Shown: piece by piece, positions 11,941 to 22,573 of the stretch
Numbering within the stretch: position 1 is the stretch's first letter
Layout of the letters: every line of letters begins with the position of its first letter
Assembly: GCA_019188255.1 (NCBI GenBank)
Contig: JAETXT010000008.1
Coordinates: 3,224,001 to 3,288,000, forward strand
Length of the DNA: 64,000 bases
Source: Verticillium longisporum
Lineage: Eukaryota; Ascomycota; Sordariomycetes; Glomerellales; Plectosphaerellaceae
Direction of reading: 5' to 3'
Program-made: the position numbers and the translations under genes
Notes under the pieces: model-generated
The model's input: the letters and a program-made list of their open reading frames with translations, nothing else
Databases searched by the model: none
Told to the model about the DNA's origin: nothing

Positions 11941-14411
11941 ATGGACACCAGCTACCTCGCCCAGCAGGTGGGCACCATTATCGGCCAACTCCACGGCCTC
12001 TTTGACGAGATTGGTGTCCCGAATCACGACCGTGAAACACGTGAATCAGAGGTAGACACAATAATCAAGTTCTTTTTTCCGGTTTGTGGCTAATGATATA
12101 CATGTAGCTCTTCGAGGCTCTGTCGAAGGCCCTCCATGACCAAGTCCGGCTGGTCACTGCTGAGAAGGAGGATATGATGGATGAGGCCCAGCGGATGATC
12201 ACGACCATCCGCCAGATGGAAGCTTCCCTCGACGACACTCGACGCCGCGACCAAGACGACGAAGACTTGCAAATCACCTACCCGCTGACTCGCTGCCTGC
12301 AGCACCTTAAGGAGAGACACGTCCAGATCGGCAGGCTGCACAAGGAGCGGTTCGAGCAAGTCAAGAGTGCGTTGTCCTCCATACTGCGTTATTCTCGATA
12401 CAGCAACATCCACGAGCTTTTGCTAACCTAGCACAGAACTTGTTCAGGCCCTCGAATCCTACTCTTCCCACCTCGAACCCACCTTTGTCAAGATCGCTCT
12501 GCCGCCCACGGCGCCGAACCAATCGGTCCCTCCGTCCTTTGATCTCTCTCCTACGTACGTCGACAAGCTCGACAATGAATTCACCCGCGTCTACGAGGAA
12601 TACACGCGTCGGGTAGCCAACGTCAAGTCACTCTGCGAACACATTATCCAACTATGGGCCGAGCTCGGCACGCCCCAGGCGCAAACCGACGGCGCCATTG
12701 TCAAGTACTACCGCGACTCGCCTGAGCAGCTGGGTCTGCACGAAGAGGACGTCAACCGGCTGCGCCAGAAGCGCGACAAGCTTGCCGACGAGAAGAAGAA
12801 CCGTGAGAAGCACCTCGTCAGCCTGAGGGCAGCGGTCGAGGCGCTCTGGGAGAAGCTTGGCGTCGACAGTGGCGAGCGCAAATCGTTCCTCAACGCGAAC
12901 CGCGGTTGTGGCCTGCGCCAGATCAACGAGTTTGAGGATGAGCTCGCACGGCTGAACGAGCTCAAGCGGCAGAATCTGCATCTATTCGTCGAGGACGCGC
13001 GTTACAAGCTGCAGGAACTGTGGGACGCTCTCTACCTCTCGGAGGACGAGATGCTCGAGTTCACGCCCGCCTTTTCCGATGTGTACAGCGATGCGCTGCT
13101 CGAGGCTCACGAACGGGAGATTGCACGTCTCGAAGCTGTCCGCGAGCAGCGGGCGCCGATCCTGGCCCTCGTGGACAAGCACAGGACCCTGACACATGAT
13201 CGCGACGAGCTGGCGGCCTCCAGCCAGGACGCCTCGCGTCTCATGATGCGTGGACAAAGGGCGAGAGGCGTGATCCCGGAAAGCTGTTGCGCGAGGAGAA
13301 GCTGCGCAAGAGGATCACCAAGGAGCTGCCTAAGATTGCGGCGGATCTGCGGAAGCAGCTGGAGAGGTGGGAAGACGAGTACGGCCGGGACTTTTTGGTG
13401 CACGGCGAGAGATATCTCGACATGATCGACGCCGACGAAGCCAAGTCTGGGCCGGCGCCGGGTCCACGATCAAAGACCCCTGCGGGGCCACCAGCTTCGG
13501 CCTCCAAAGTGGCTCGACCGGGCACCATCAGCCGGGCGAACAGTGCGGCTAAATCGATAGCCGGCGGAGGCGGCCGGGCGGGCGCGAAGACACCGACGGC
13601 AGCACCGGCCGCAGCCACAGCGACGAAGCGCGCGGCACCGACAAACCCCAAGGGCAGCCCGTCGAGAATCCCCGCGCGCGCGCCCCTGTCGAACCTCAAG
13701 AACGGTAACAACTCGCCCGAGCGGCCACGACCGGAGACGCGGGCAGAAGGCCGACCCACAGGGGCAGGAGGCACAATGCGCAACGGCGCGCCGATGCGTG
13801 CGCCGCCACCCAAGATGCGCGAGCTCGTGCATGTGCCGGAGCTCCAGACGCCGGTCAACCCGTACAAGTCGGCGGGCCTCGGCTCTAGCATCATCCGCCA
13901 GGCCGAGCTCGAAGATGTGTACGAGGACCCGCAGCCGCAGGCGCAGCCGGCGGCCGAGAGGATAACGCGGTCCAACTCGACGCTCTCGCACCAGTCTCAT
14001 CAGTCGCACCAGTCGCACCAGTCGCACCACTCCCACCAGTCTCACTCACAATACGAATACGGCTCGATGCGGGGGGCGCCGGCCGTCATGGCGTACCCGC
14101 AGGCACCGCCGCCGCGGCAGATCTCCAACTCGTCCAACGGGTCGAGCAACGTGACGGGGTCGGAGAACTGGGAGACGTACGACGACAACAGCGAGCCCGA
14201 GGCGGACGCGTCGGACACGTACTACGCCAAGGTGCGCGCGGCACGGGGCAAGCGCATGGAGCCCGAGGCGGCGGGCTACCGGCCCAACGCCAGCCAGACG
14301 AAGCGGCTGCGGGCGATCCCGGCGCAGCATGCGGGACATGCCTACATGGACGAGGGAGGCGAGCGTATCGTGTCCAACGCCAGCGGGTGGACGGACGAAG
14401 AGGCGTACTAA
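11941..14411 (+). CDS. ase1: Ase1/PRC1/MAP65 anaphase spindle elongation protein
   Basis: Exons are 11941-12051, 12108-12366 and 12437-14411, about 781 aa. It begins MDTSYLAQQVGTIIGQLHGL and is a long coiled coil. It contains LWAELGTPQAQTDGAI and LWDALYLSEDEMLEF, and the spectrin-like microtubule-binding core has KLLREEKLRKRI and ERWEDEYGRDFLVHGERYLD. These mark the MAP65/Ase1 family, which crosslinks antiparallel microtubules at the spindle midzone. The tail is basic, Ser/Pro/Ala-rich and presumably phosphorylated, with a Ser-His-Gln repeat at about 13987-14047. A one-base deletion at the AAA run 13256-13258 (or the adjoining GGG) splits the frame; adding one base makes the total length an exact codon multiple. 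It is conserved and usually single copy, so the break is judged a sequence error. Confidence 0.92.
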
Positions 14412-15060
14412 GAGGCATGGATGGGACGCTGTATGCTACGACGAGGCATCTCAGCGCCTGCTTCTTCTGCTTCCTCCTCCACCTTCTTCGGTCCCATAGT
14501 ACGTACACGGGTGGCCTCGACTTGGAGGGCAGCTCCACTGGCCTATTTCTTGTTGCTTCTCGTTATTCTGTTCAGTCCATTGTAATTACGGGGGAAAGGA
14601 GGCGGGGGGTGGTCCAGCGATGGAGAGTTGGGGGGGGTTGGTGGGCTTCTTTGTGTTTTGGTACGGCGTTTGGGCCGACGGCGTTGCAGGGGCAAGGAAA
14701 GGGAAAGCAGGCTTACGCCGACTGACGAATGTTTTTTATGTCCAATTCATGTTCAATTCATTTGATGACTGTTCCGGGTGTGCGATGAGTGAAGCTTCTG
14801 CTACTGAGGTAAAAGGGTGTCTACCAGGCACTGGCAGAAAAATGGCCCACCACAAGGCTACAGCAGGCTTACCACGTGACAGCGAGGCAGAGGTCGGCTG
14901 ATCAGTACATTCGGGCTCTTTCATTTGGTGGGACGATTTTTGTCGACCACTTGCTGGATACCTACTCACCTACCTTAGCTGGTAGGCACCTGGAGGCGCG
15001 TACCGCTGCTAGCACGTACCTAACGCAGAGCGAAGTCTCTGTCAAGGCGCTCTAGGCACT

Positions 15061-15130
15061 AGGTACAGCACCTAGGTACAGCACCTAGGTACAGCACCTA
15101 GGTACCTAGCGGGCTAGGTACAGCACCTAG
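15061..15130. repeat. 13-bp tandem repeat (AGGTACAGCACCT), about four copies
   Basis: Three perfect copies lie at 15061-15099 and one at 15116-15128, separated by a related AGGTACCTAG segment. It overlaps the dispersed TACCTAGGTA motif found in several intergenic regions of this window. Confidence 0.85.
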
Positions 15131-15469
15131 GACCTAGGGCTGTAGATGGCTGAAGAGCCCCACCTTTTGTGTCATTCTGCAACAGCTCCAAGGCTGAGCA
15201 GAAGCAGCTGTAGATAGACATGGTAATCATCTTGGCTTGGCCATCTCTCCACCAACATCCCAAGGTCCCCTGCAACCCAAACACGACGCCGGATCCTCGG
15301 GACCTTGCAGCCACCTGCTTCCCCCCCCCATCGCCCTCATCTCCGCCAGCCTCCACCCTCTTCTCGACAGCATGTCCCCTTCTGTTGATTCCGACTTGAT
15401 GCAGCGATATCTGTTTTAGCCTGCATTGACATCACCTAATCGATCTGTCGACCTGAATTCGACCTGGCT

Positions 15470-15650
15470 GCCTCCATCACGGCATACTCGTCCATCACGG
15501 CATACCGCTGCCTCCATCACGGCATACTCGTCCATCACGGCATACTGGTCCATCACGGCATACTGCTGCCTCCATCGCGGCATACTCGTCCATCACGGCA
15601 CTCACTGCCTCCACCACGGCACACTCACTGCCTCCACCACGGCACACTCG
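15470..15650. repeat. About 18-bp degenerate tandem repeat upstream of the Irs4 gene
   Basis: About ten copies of a TCCATCACGGCATACTCG-like unit, interspersed with CTGCC. It drifts to CTCCACCACGGCACACTC at the 3' end. It ends about 120 bp before the Irs4 start, so it lies in the promoter or 5' leader. Confidence 0.85.
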
Positions 15651-15767
15651 CCGCTATCAGCACCGTCCTCGCCACGAGCATCGACAGCATGAGCTGCCCA
15701 TCTGTCCTCCCACGCCCACGCCCACGCCGCTGAACTCAATCGCTCCTCCCACACGACGCCCGCCATC

Positions 15768-18104
15768 ATGGCCCACCAGCCTTCCGTGCGGCCTGCTGTG
15801 CCGCCTCCATCCCAGGCAGCCTCCAACGCCGCCGCCGCCCTTCAAGGCGCCAACCTCGCCTTCGCCCGAACCACGGCCCCGAGACACATACCACCCGCCA
15901 AACGAGTGCTCCCCAACGGCGCCCTCTATGCCGCCGCGACGGCCTCGACCCGCGACAGGAGCCGCAGCCGCAGCCCAGCCCCGTCCCAGAGCCGGCAGAC
16001 GACCGGCGGCACCGACGGCACCACCGAGCACGCCCGCCGGCCTCGTCTCGCCTCGAGCCCGCCGCCCGCCGCCCGCCTGTCTCCGTCCGCTGCCGCCAAG
16101 CCCACGAACTACGACACGAAGAGCCCCTCGTACATCGCCGCCACCCTCGCCGCCTCGCGCTCCGCCTCGCCGAGCCCCAATGCCAACACCCCTGTTCCGT
16201 GCCTGCCCGTCGCCCGCCGCAGGACCAGTGTCAACAGCCTCAGCGGCGCCAGCAGCCTCGACCTGCCGGACACGAGCTCCATCGCGCCGACGACGAACCT
16301 GATCTCCATGTTCGAGAGGAGAGAAGACGAAGACAACGGCAACGGCGACGACGTGGAGCCCATGAAAAAGAGGACGCCCGTCAGACGACCCACCGCCATG
16401 CGGCGTGTGCCCCAGCTGAGGGCCATGACGCCCGAGCGAGAAATCAGTCCACAGGGCAGGCGCACGCCGCCGGTGCGCGACCCTGGCTCGCTCGCGACGG
16501 AGGAAACGACACCAACAGCGAGGGCGAAACCCAGGGTGAAGCCAAAGCTGAGGCCCATGACGCCCGAAAGGAAGATGAGCCCCGACAGGAGGGAGCCCGG
16601 GTCCCCTCTGCGTAGCGAACTCACGCCGCCGTCCAACCCGAACCCCCACGTGAAGACCAGGCCGGGGCTAGCAGAAACAGAGGCCAGGCCGAGGCCAGTA
16701 GAGACACAGGCTGGGGAAGAGGCAGCGGCGAAGCCCAGGGCTCCGTCGCCGCCGAAACCCATGCGCGCCGTCATGGCACCGCTGCGCCTGACGCAACGGC
16801 ACGCGCCTGAGACTCGACCGCCTCAGCCTCAGATAGGACAGCGCGTTCCAGACGTCTCGCTGAGACTGGGCGCTCCAGAGACCACGACCAAGGCGGATCG
16901 CTCCAACGGACAGGCGCTGGCCGCCAAGTCGAAGCCTCCGCCCTCCCTCCCACCTACTCCCTCGTCCCCTAAACCCGTTCTCGTACCCAAGACGCGGAAA
17001 CATCGACCCGAGTCCATCGAGATGCCGCCTCCGAGGATCATCAGCCGCTCCGCAACGGCAGTCCTCTCGCCTGTGCCGACGAGACCGGCCTCCCAAGCCA
17101 AGCTGCGACCACCCACCCCTCCTCAACCCCGCGGCGCTAGTTCGACCGCAAAGCCGGCAGCTCCTCCTCGAGCCACGGCACCGTTGCCTGTGAACGACGC
17201 CAACCTCGCTGCTCTCAGCAACGGACGTCGGCTAAGCACGACTGCAAGGCCGACAACATGCGGGGACCAGCTCGTCCAACGAGACGTTCGTCTCGGCGTC
17301 CTCGACCCAGACACCGCGGCCAGCATCGCCCATACCTCGTCGGGAGCTGCCGCCGCGGCCCTCGTCCACGACCAGCATGCCTGTCGGCTCGCCAACAAGG
17401 CCCTACACGCCTTCGTTCCCTCGCCGCCACCCGGCGGCCGTGTCAACGAGCAGCCTCCCCTGCACTCGCTCTCCAACGCCATCATGGCCGGCTCCCTCGC
17501 CGCCGCCCGGCTGACGCCCAGCAACACGGGCGCCAGCGGTCACAGCCCGGCGCCGCCTCTGCCGCGCCGCCACCACGCCAAGTCACCGCGCCTGCGCCAG
17601 ACGCTCCGGCAGCCGGCGGCGCAGTCGGACGACGAGGAGACGCGCCGCAAGAAGAAGCACCACGGCTCGCACTCGAACAAGAAGCACTTTCACCACGAGG
17701 GCGCCCGCCGCCGCTGGCGCGAGGAGATGACGCCGCGCGAGCGCAAGCGCTACGAGGCCCTCTGGGCCAGCAACCGCGGCCTGTTGCACGACAAGATGGC
17801 CCCCGGCCCCCGCGCCGCCGCCGCCGCCGACCTCGTTCTGAACGTCGTCGTGCGCGAGATTTGGCGCCGGTCGCGCCTGCCGGACGACGAGCTCGGCGAG
17901 GTCTGGGACCTCGTCGTGGGCCAGAGCGCCGGCGCGCTGCCGCCGGGCATGCTGGGCAAGCAGGAGTTTGTCGTCGGCACCTGGGTCGTCGACCAGCGGC
18001 TCAAGGGCCGAAAGATCCCCGCCAAGGTCGGCGCCAGCGTGTGGGACAGCGCCAAGGGGGTCCGCGTCTGGACGCCCAAGGCCAAGGAGGCGCGGAGGAA
18101 GTAG
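15768..18104 (+). CDS. irs4: EH-domain protein of the Irs4/Tax4 family
   Basis: A single uninterrupted exon encodes 778 aa. The first about 640 residues are disordered and Pro/Ser/Ala-rich, with repeated basic-proline motifs (RPMTPERKMSPDRRE). The C terminus carries an EH domain (about 650-750): RRRWREEMTPRERKRYEALW, then VVVREIWRRSRLPDDELGEV, then QEFVVGTWVVDQRLKGRKIP. This matches Irs4/Tax4, which in yeast regulates phosphatidylinositol phosphate levels, cell-wall integrity and autophagy and was named for increased rDNA silencing. The EF-hand-like loop reads VVGQSAGALPP and lacks the acidic calcium ligands, as is common for this family. ATG 15768 is used because homologues also begin with a short segment before the Ala-rich ALQGANLAF stretch. 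Confidence 0.88.
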   Translation: MAHQPSVRPAVPPPSQAASNAAAALQGANLAFARTTAPRHIPPAKRVLPNGALYAAATASTRDRSRSRSPAPSQSRQTTGGTDGTTEHARRPRLASSPPPAARLSPSAAAKPTNYDTKSPSYIAATLAASRSASPSPNANTPVPCLPVARRRTSVNSLSGASSLDLPDTSSIAPTTNLISMFERREDEDNGNGDDVEPMKKRTPVRRPTAMRRVPQLRAMTPEREISPQGRRTPPVRDPGSLATEETTPTARAKPRVKPKLRPMTPERKMSPDRREPGSPLRSELTPPSNPNPHVKTRPGLAETEARPRPVETQAGEEAAAKPRAPSPPKPMRAVMAPLRLTQRHAPETRPPQPQIGQRVPDVSLRLGAPETTTKADRSNGQALAAKSKPPPSLPPTPSSPKPVLVPKTRKHRPESIEMPPPRIISRSATAVLSPVPTRPASQAKLRPPTPPQPRGASSTAKPAAPPRATAPLPVNDANLAALSNGRRLSTTARPTTCGDQLVQRDVRLGVLDPDTAASIAHTSSGAAAAALVHDQHACRLANKALHAFVPSPPPGGRVNEQPPLHSLSNAIMAGSLAAARLTPSNTGASGHSPAPPLPRRHHAKSPRLRQTLRQPAAQSDDEETRRKKKHHGSHSNKKHFHHEGARRRWREEMTPRERKRYEALWASNRGLLHDKMAPGPRAAAAADLVLNVVVREIWRRSRLPDDELGEVWDLVVGQSAGALPPGMLGKQEFVVGTWVVDQRLKGRKIPAKVGASVWDSAKGVRVWTPKAKEARRK

Positions 18105-18631
18105 AGTACATAGCCGCACGTCGGGATCCGCCTGGCATGCGGCACCAGATGCGAATTCAATGATACCCTTGTTTGGATTACGGACGGCTGAACGTGATGT
18201 GCGCGGTGACGGTTCGTTCCCATGGAGTGGTTTGCTAGGTGGCTGCCGACCGCTGCAACGTAGACCCGAGGGCAAGCATGTCATCTACTACTACATGGGG
18301 CAGTAAAGACACAACTACAAAGTCGAAAGGCCATCCGGCCCTTCTCATGCGCCATGTGTTTTCACATTCGATAATGGTATCAAGGAGGACGTATAGTATT
18401 GCACATTCATGTTCCGTGACCTAATCTGGGCTTATACGTAGACTATCCATCTTATGCTACCTCCAAGGCCAAGTATCCAGCGTCTGGCCGGAGCAGTTCC
18501 CCTGACGCGGAGCCAGATCTAATCTAGCCAACCCGAGACAGAGGAGTACCACCTCCACGCCGGTTGGCAACCTCAAGTACCTGAAAAGGTTCACAGCGGC
18601 GTAGACTGACAACGGAGACCGCTATGTTGGG
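18105..18631. other. Convergent 3' flanks of the Irs4 gene and the GHKL-like gene
   Basis: Intergenic; both neighbours end here. Nothing else recognised. Confidence 0.5.
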
Positions 18632-21037
18632 CTACCATCTGACACGCTTCGAGTGAGGCGTGAATACCTGATACGCATCTGCCGGCCGCTTGCTTCCCGT
18701 CGTCGAGGATCTATCGGCGGTGTCGCAGTCCTTGCTAGCATCGCCGCCGACGGGGGCCGAGTGGCTAGTGGTAACTGTCAACTTTTGAAAGGCGGACGGC
18801 TTGGTAGAACCGCAAGAGACGTGGACGAAGGATCCTGGCGTGTTCGCAGAATAGACAAGGGCGAAATAGTCTACTCGAAGGTCCAAGTTTTCAAAAGTCA
18901 CGCCCGTCCGGGGTTCTGAAACCACCAAGCGTCTGCAGGACCCGGCCGGTCCAGTACAACGCGGATGGCGGACTAGAGGGTTTTTGCTTTAGTCGGAGTT
19001 CAGGGCAGAGGCCACACTGGGACTTACCTTCTGCAGCACAAAAGATGCTGCGTTTGTCACCGCAAGTTGCCATGCCGTGAAGATGGATTTCAGCAGAGGT
19101 GCCTTGGGGCAGCTCCCTGAGGAAGTGGCTGCGAACCACCACGCCCTGAGAGACCGCAGGCTCCGGAAACACGCGCGTCGAACCGAACACGGTTGCGTCG
19201 TCGATCCGCTGGTCAGCTAGCAGCCCGAGCTGGCGGATCTTCCACTGCCACGTCTTTCCACCAAGTTTAAGCTTGTGGGTTGGCAGAGTCTGCAGCATGC
19301 GCTTGAAAAGCAGTCTCGCGATTCTGCCGACGTCTCGCAGGCTGTCCTTGTCGAGTCGCGTCCCCAGTTCTGTGCCGAGGATGTCATGCGACAACCATTT
19401 GACGTGTACCTTGAGCTGTGCAGCCGGGCCCGTGCGATACGCAGTGTCAAGCTTCAGTTCGCCAGCGTCAACAATGAGCAGGGTGATGCGATGCATGCAT
19501 TCGTGACAGTCGTGCATACATGCTTTGATGATGCGATAAAGCTCCTGAGCAAAATATGTTTGAGGCAGTTCTTTTGGGCCCAGGGCCTTGGCTTTGCCGA
19601 ACCGTATGGCCTCCTCATCACAGACTTCGCGTACAAGCCCCTGCTTGTGCAGCAGTTTCCAGTACGTTTTGGGGAGAAACATTCCTTGCAATCCAAGGCC
19701 TTGGATTGTTAGTTCGAGTTCAGGATACTACGAAGAGTCAGTGCCATTATTCTCCAGAAAAGGAAGAGCAATGATAGTCTTACCTCCGTTCTCTGCTCGT
19801 TGTCAAAGAACCACCGGTTGGGATATTTCTCCACGAGGGCCGCCTTCAAACGGGTTGCAACATGAAAACTCGTGTTCCTGTCCGCCATGTTGACGTCGGC
19901 GTACTCTGAAGTCTCTGACAGCAGCATGTCGCTGAGGTTGTCAATCATCTCTGGTCGCTGTTCGATACTTTGTGCCCAGATACTAGCGATGGTTGCTGCT
20001 TCCTCTGCCGCAGTAGCCACATGCAGGCGATCTCGGTTCGTGCTGCCGTCTGCAAAGTCATAGCCGTACCTCATCTGCTTGCCACTGATGCTGGCGGAGT
20101 TGTGGGCAGAATGGCTGAGAAGTAAGCCTTTGAGGTATAGTTTGCCATGATATTTGGGCTCCAACAAGAGTTTGCCACGAGACGTCGTGATTGTCATCTG
20201 CGGATTTGGCTCCTGCAGAAAGAGCGCCGTGGACGTCCAGCTCTCGAACACGCCTTTCGTGATAGGGACATGCTGAGTGTTCTGCTTCGTTTGATCGTCG
20301 TTTTTGCTACTGGCCCCAAGCAGGAATTGCACATCTTCAAGGGGCACTGCTACACATGTAGAATGAGTCTGCTTTAGACGCCTAGAAGGGGGCATGATCT
20401 GGTGAAGACTGCTTTTGGGCATCCGCTCGACCTTCACACACAATTTGAAGAGACTGTTCAAGTAGAAAGTCCACGTGCAACCTCCAGAGACGCATTGCAC
20501 ACTGTGGTTGTTGTCTGGTCTCAGCATGGAGAGGGCCGCGAGCTTCATTCCCTCGCCGTGGGTGCCTGCTTGGTTCGTGGCGTGTCTTTTGCTTGTGCCA
20601 CCCATCTCCAGATGCTCAAGTTGGAGGGTGCTCTTGCGGTTCGTGAGTTCAACTGTGCCTTGTCCGTTTTCCCCTTTGTACCGAATAAAACCAAAAACCT
20701 CCGGTGCGCCTTGTGAGTTTTGCGCGGGTGTGATGGCCTTGTATAAGATCTCGACTTTCGAGTCATTCGTCGTTATCTCGCGGGTGACAGAGTCCATGAA
20801 CTGCTGCGGGCTGAGGCCACTGGCCCTGATCACCTCGTCTCGCCTAGCGTCTGCATTTAGCTCAAGCTTCTCTGCCAGCGGTAGCCATGATTACCAGTTC
20901 TGCACCAGCTCTCTGAAGGCCTCTTGACCGTTGAATTGCGTATAGGTCGACCGAATGTTGAGATCAAAAACTTTCGAGCGTTTCACATTGTCTAGAGTCA
21001 ATGCCACCTCTTTGCGGGGATTGGATTTGGGTGCCAT
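18632..21037 (-). CDS. GHKL (HSP90/histidine-kinase-like) ATPase-fold fungal protein
   Basis: Four exons: 20895-21037, 19784-20843, 19028-19727 and 18632-18915. Introns are 51, 56 and 112 nt, giving 728 aa. Phases close exactly. The N terminus has FRELVQNWRD (residues 41-50), an N-box-like motif of GHKL ATPases, completed only after splicing intron 1. GTHGEGMKLA further on looks like the glycine-rich ATP-lid motif. I recognise it as a lineage-expanded fungal family annotated as HATPase-like, with no assigned function. The C terminus is basic (GSKRPADAYQVF, HSKRVRW), consistent with nuclear localisation. Intron 1 carries an in-frame TAA (20891-20893) and uses a CTAG acceptor. Intron 3 skips a nearer TGCAG and uses TTTCAG; these choices are inferred from protein continuity. 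It lies next to the RiPP-like genes, but a link is not shown. Confidence 0.75.
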
Positions 21038-22573
21038 GGCTGATGATTGTTTGAGTAGTCAGTGCCGCTGGGACGCGATATTGTGGACTTGCTCCAGATG
21101 ACGTTCAGAGTTTCGACAGATGAAAGCCAGCGTACGGTTTCTATGCCAAACAATGGTGATCGTGAGGCGGCTGAGCATGTGATATACAGGTCGGCCATGT
21201 TGTAAAAACAAGCACGAAATGGACAAGATGATGCTAGAAGCCAGCGCAAGCTTCGTGAGGCCGAGGCGGTTCAGCGGGCTTCTTTCTGGATTGCTTTGTA
21301 GCTCGATATTTGCCTTTCACGTCTTGCCCTGGAAGGTGCCTCCGCCGTTGACCTTCGGCCGCCAGGGAATCCGGTCGAGAGTCATTTCAGATGGTGGCTA
21401 TTGTTGACATGGAGGACCAGAGACACGATGTCAAAGCAGCTCAAGAAATGGAGGCGCTAGAATGAGCAGGCTTTCTCCATATCAACCTTCTTGAATGGGT
21501 GAAGTCTGATCTTTCCATACAAGGCACTTTGTCAGGACGAAGACCAGCAGCTGAGACAGAATGGCTCACCTGGCTTGGCGGATCCCCTGGAGCCAGGGAC
21601 AGCTTCAGGTGAAGGCGATCCCATGCATTGTTAATGTCAATGAGAACTTGCATGACTGTCTTCAAGTCGAGAGCGAGAGGATAAAAATGAGGATTGAGCC
21701 TGGCTTGCCGCTGCAACAACGTTCGTGAGCAGCCTGCAAATGTTGGAACGTTTTCCGTGTAGGCAGGTACGGTACCTTTAGGTACCTAGGTAGGTACCGT
21801 ATAGGCTGACCTGCCCCTGAATGCTGAATGCTGAATGCTGAATGCGGCGGGGAAGGAGTAGGGGAATCTGCTTACCTAAGCAGGCGCCGACCAAGCTTGA
21901 AGCTCGTAGATCTGTTGGGAATGTACGATGAACTTGACCTCGAACAATCACCTTCTCGCCATGTATGTCGCCTTGCGTGCCTTATCTACATCTCTGAGAA
22001 AAGTGCTCAAAGCAAACCTTTCTATCGTCCCCTCTGAGGTCGGTCTCTTCTCAAGTCAAAAGACAACCTGCGCCCACCACCAACTCTGACTTGCGCCTGT
22101 TTCGTCGTACTCAACCTGACGACGACCGAGCCCACCGCCAGCAACATCCAGGACTGCGTGTGATGGTCTGTAATTCGCGCTGGCCGAGATCCTGCGACAT
22201 GACAATGGCCTGAAAACGTGTTTTGGTCTGGGCCCGATTACCCAATGGATTGCTCGGCTCGAACAACGTTGTAGCACATCAACCGCGTCTCATCATGGGG
22301 TGCATGGGGCGATCACCCAGGCGCGCCAGCATCCCAACGTCGATCCCAAACATCCATCTCAAGATTATTCACGTCTCAGAAAGTCGACTTCTCGAAATTA
22401 TATGTCGCAGGCACGGTGATGGATGCTTCACGGGATCTCGATTATCATTGTGCCCTCGACGATAGTCAAGGTGATTTCGCTATCATGACTGTCAAGATCC
22501 AAATATGCATACAGGATTGGTTCCCCGAAAGAGCTTGTCCTTCTCGCCCGACTCCCCCCGTTAATTAACCCAG
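21038..22573. other. Intergenic region with a possible gene remnant
   Basis: No complete gene. On the minus strand 21585-21719 reads as a plausible coding fragment (LALDLKTVMQVLIDINNAWD) preceded by a TTTGCAG acceptor-like site and followed by GTGAGC, with no matching flanking exons. A CTGAATG repeat, four copies, lies at 21817-21844, and a dense GGTACCTAGG cluster at 21766-21801. The sequence next to the precursor stop (22440-22573) is its 3' flank. Confidence 0.5.

Larger units (their letters stand above)
14412..15767. other. Intergenic region with two short tandem-repeat tracts
   Basis: No gene seen. It contains the 3' flank of the Ase1 gene, a G-rich stretch (14590-14720), and two tandem-repeat arrays listed separately, just upstream of the Irs4 gene. 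Confidence 0.55.

Noticed and set aside
11564..12055. Open frame of 163 codons before the Ase1 gene
   Set aside because: Overlaps the first Ase1 exon in another frame, is Pro/Arg-rich leader sequence and has no domain.
20891..20893. In-frame TAA suggesting that the GHKL-like gene is a pseudogene
   Set aside because: A 51-nt GT-AG intron (20844-20894) removes it and restores the expected N-box region in phase.
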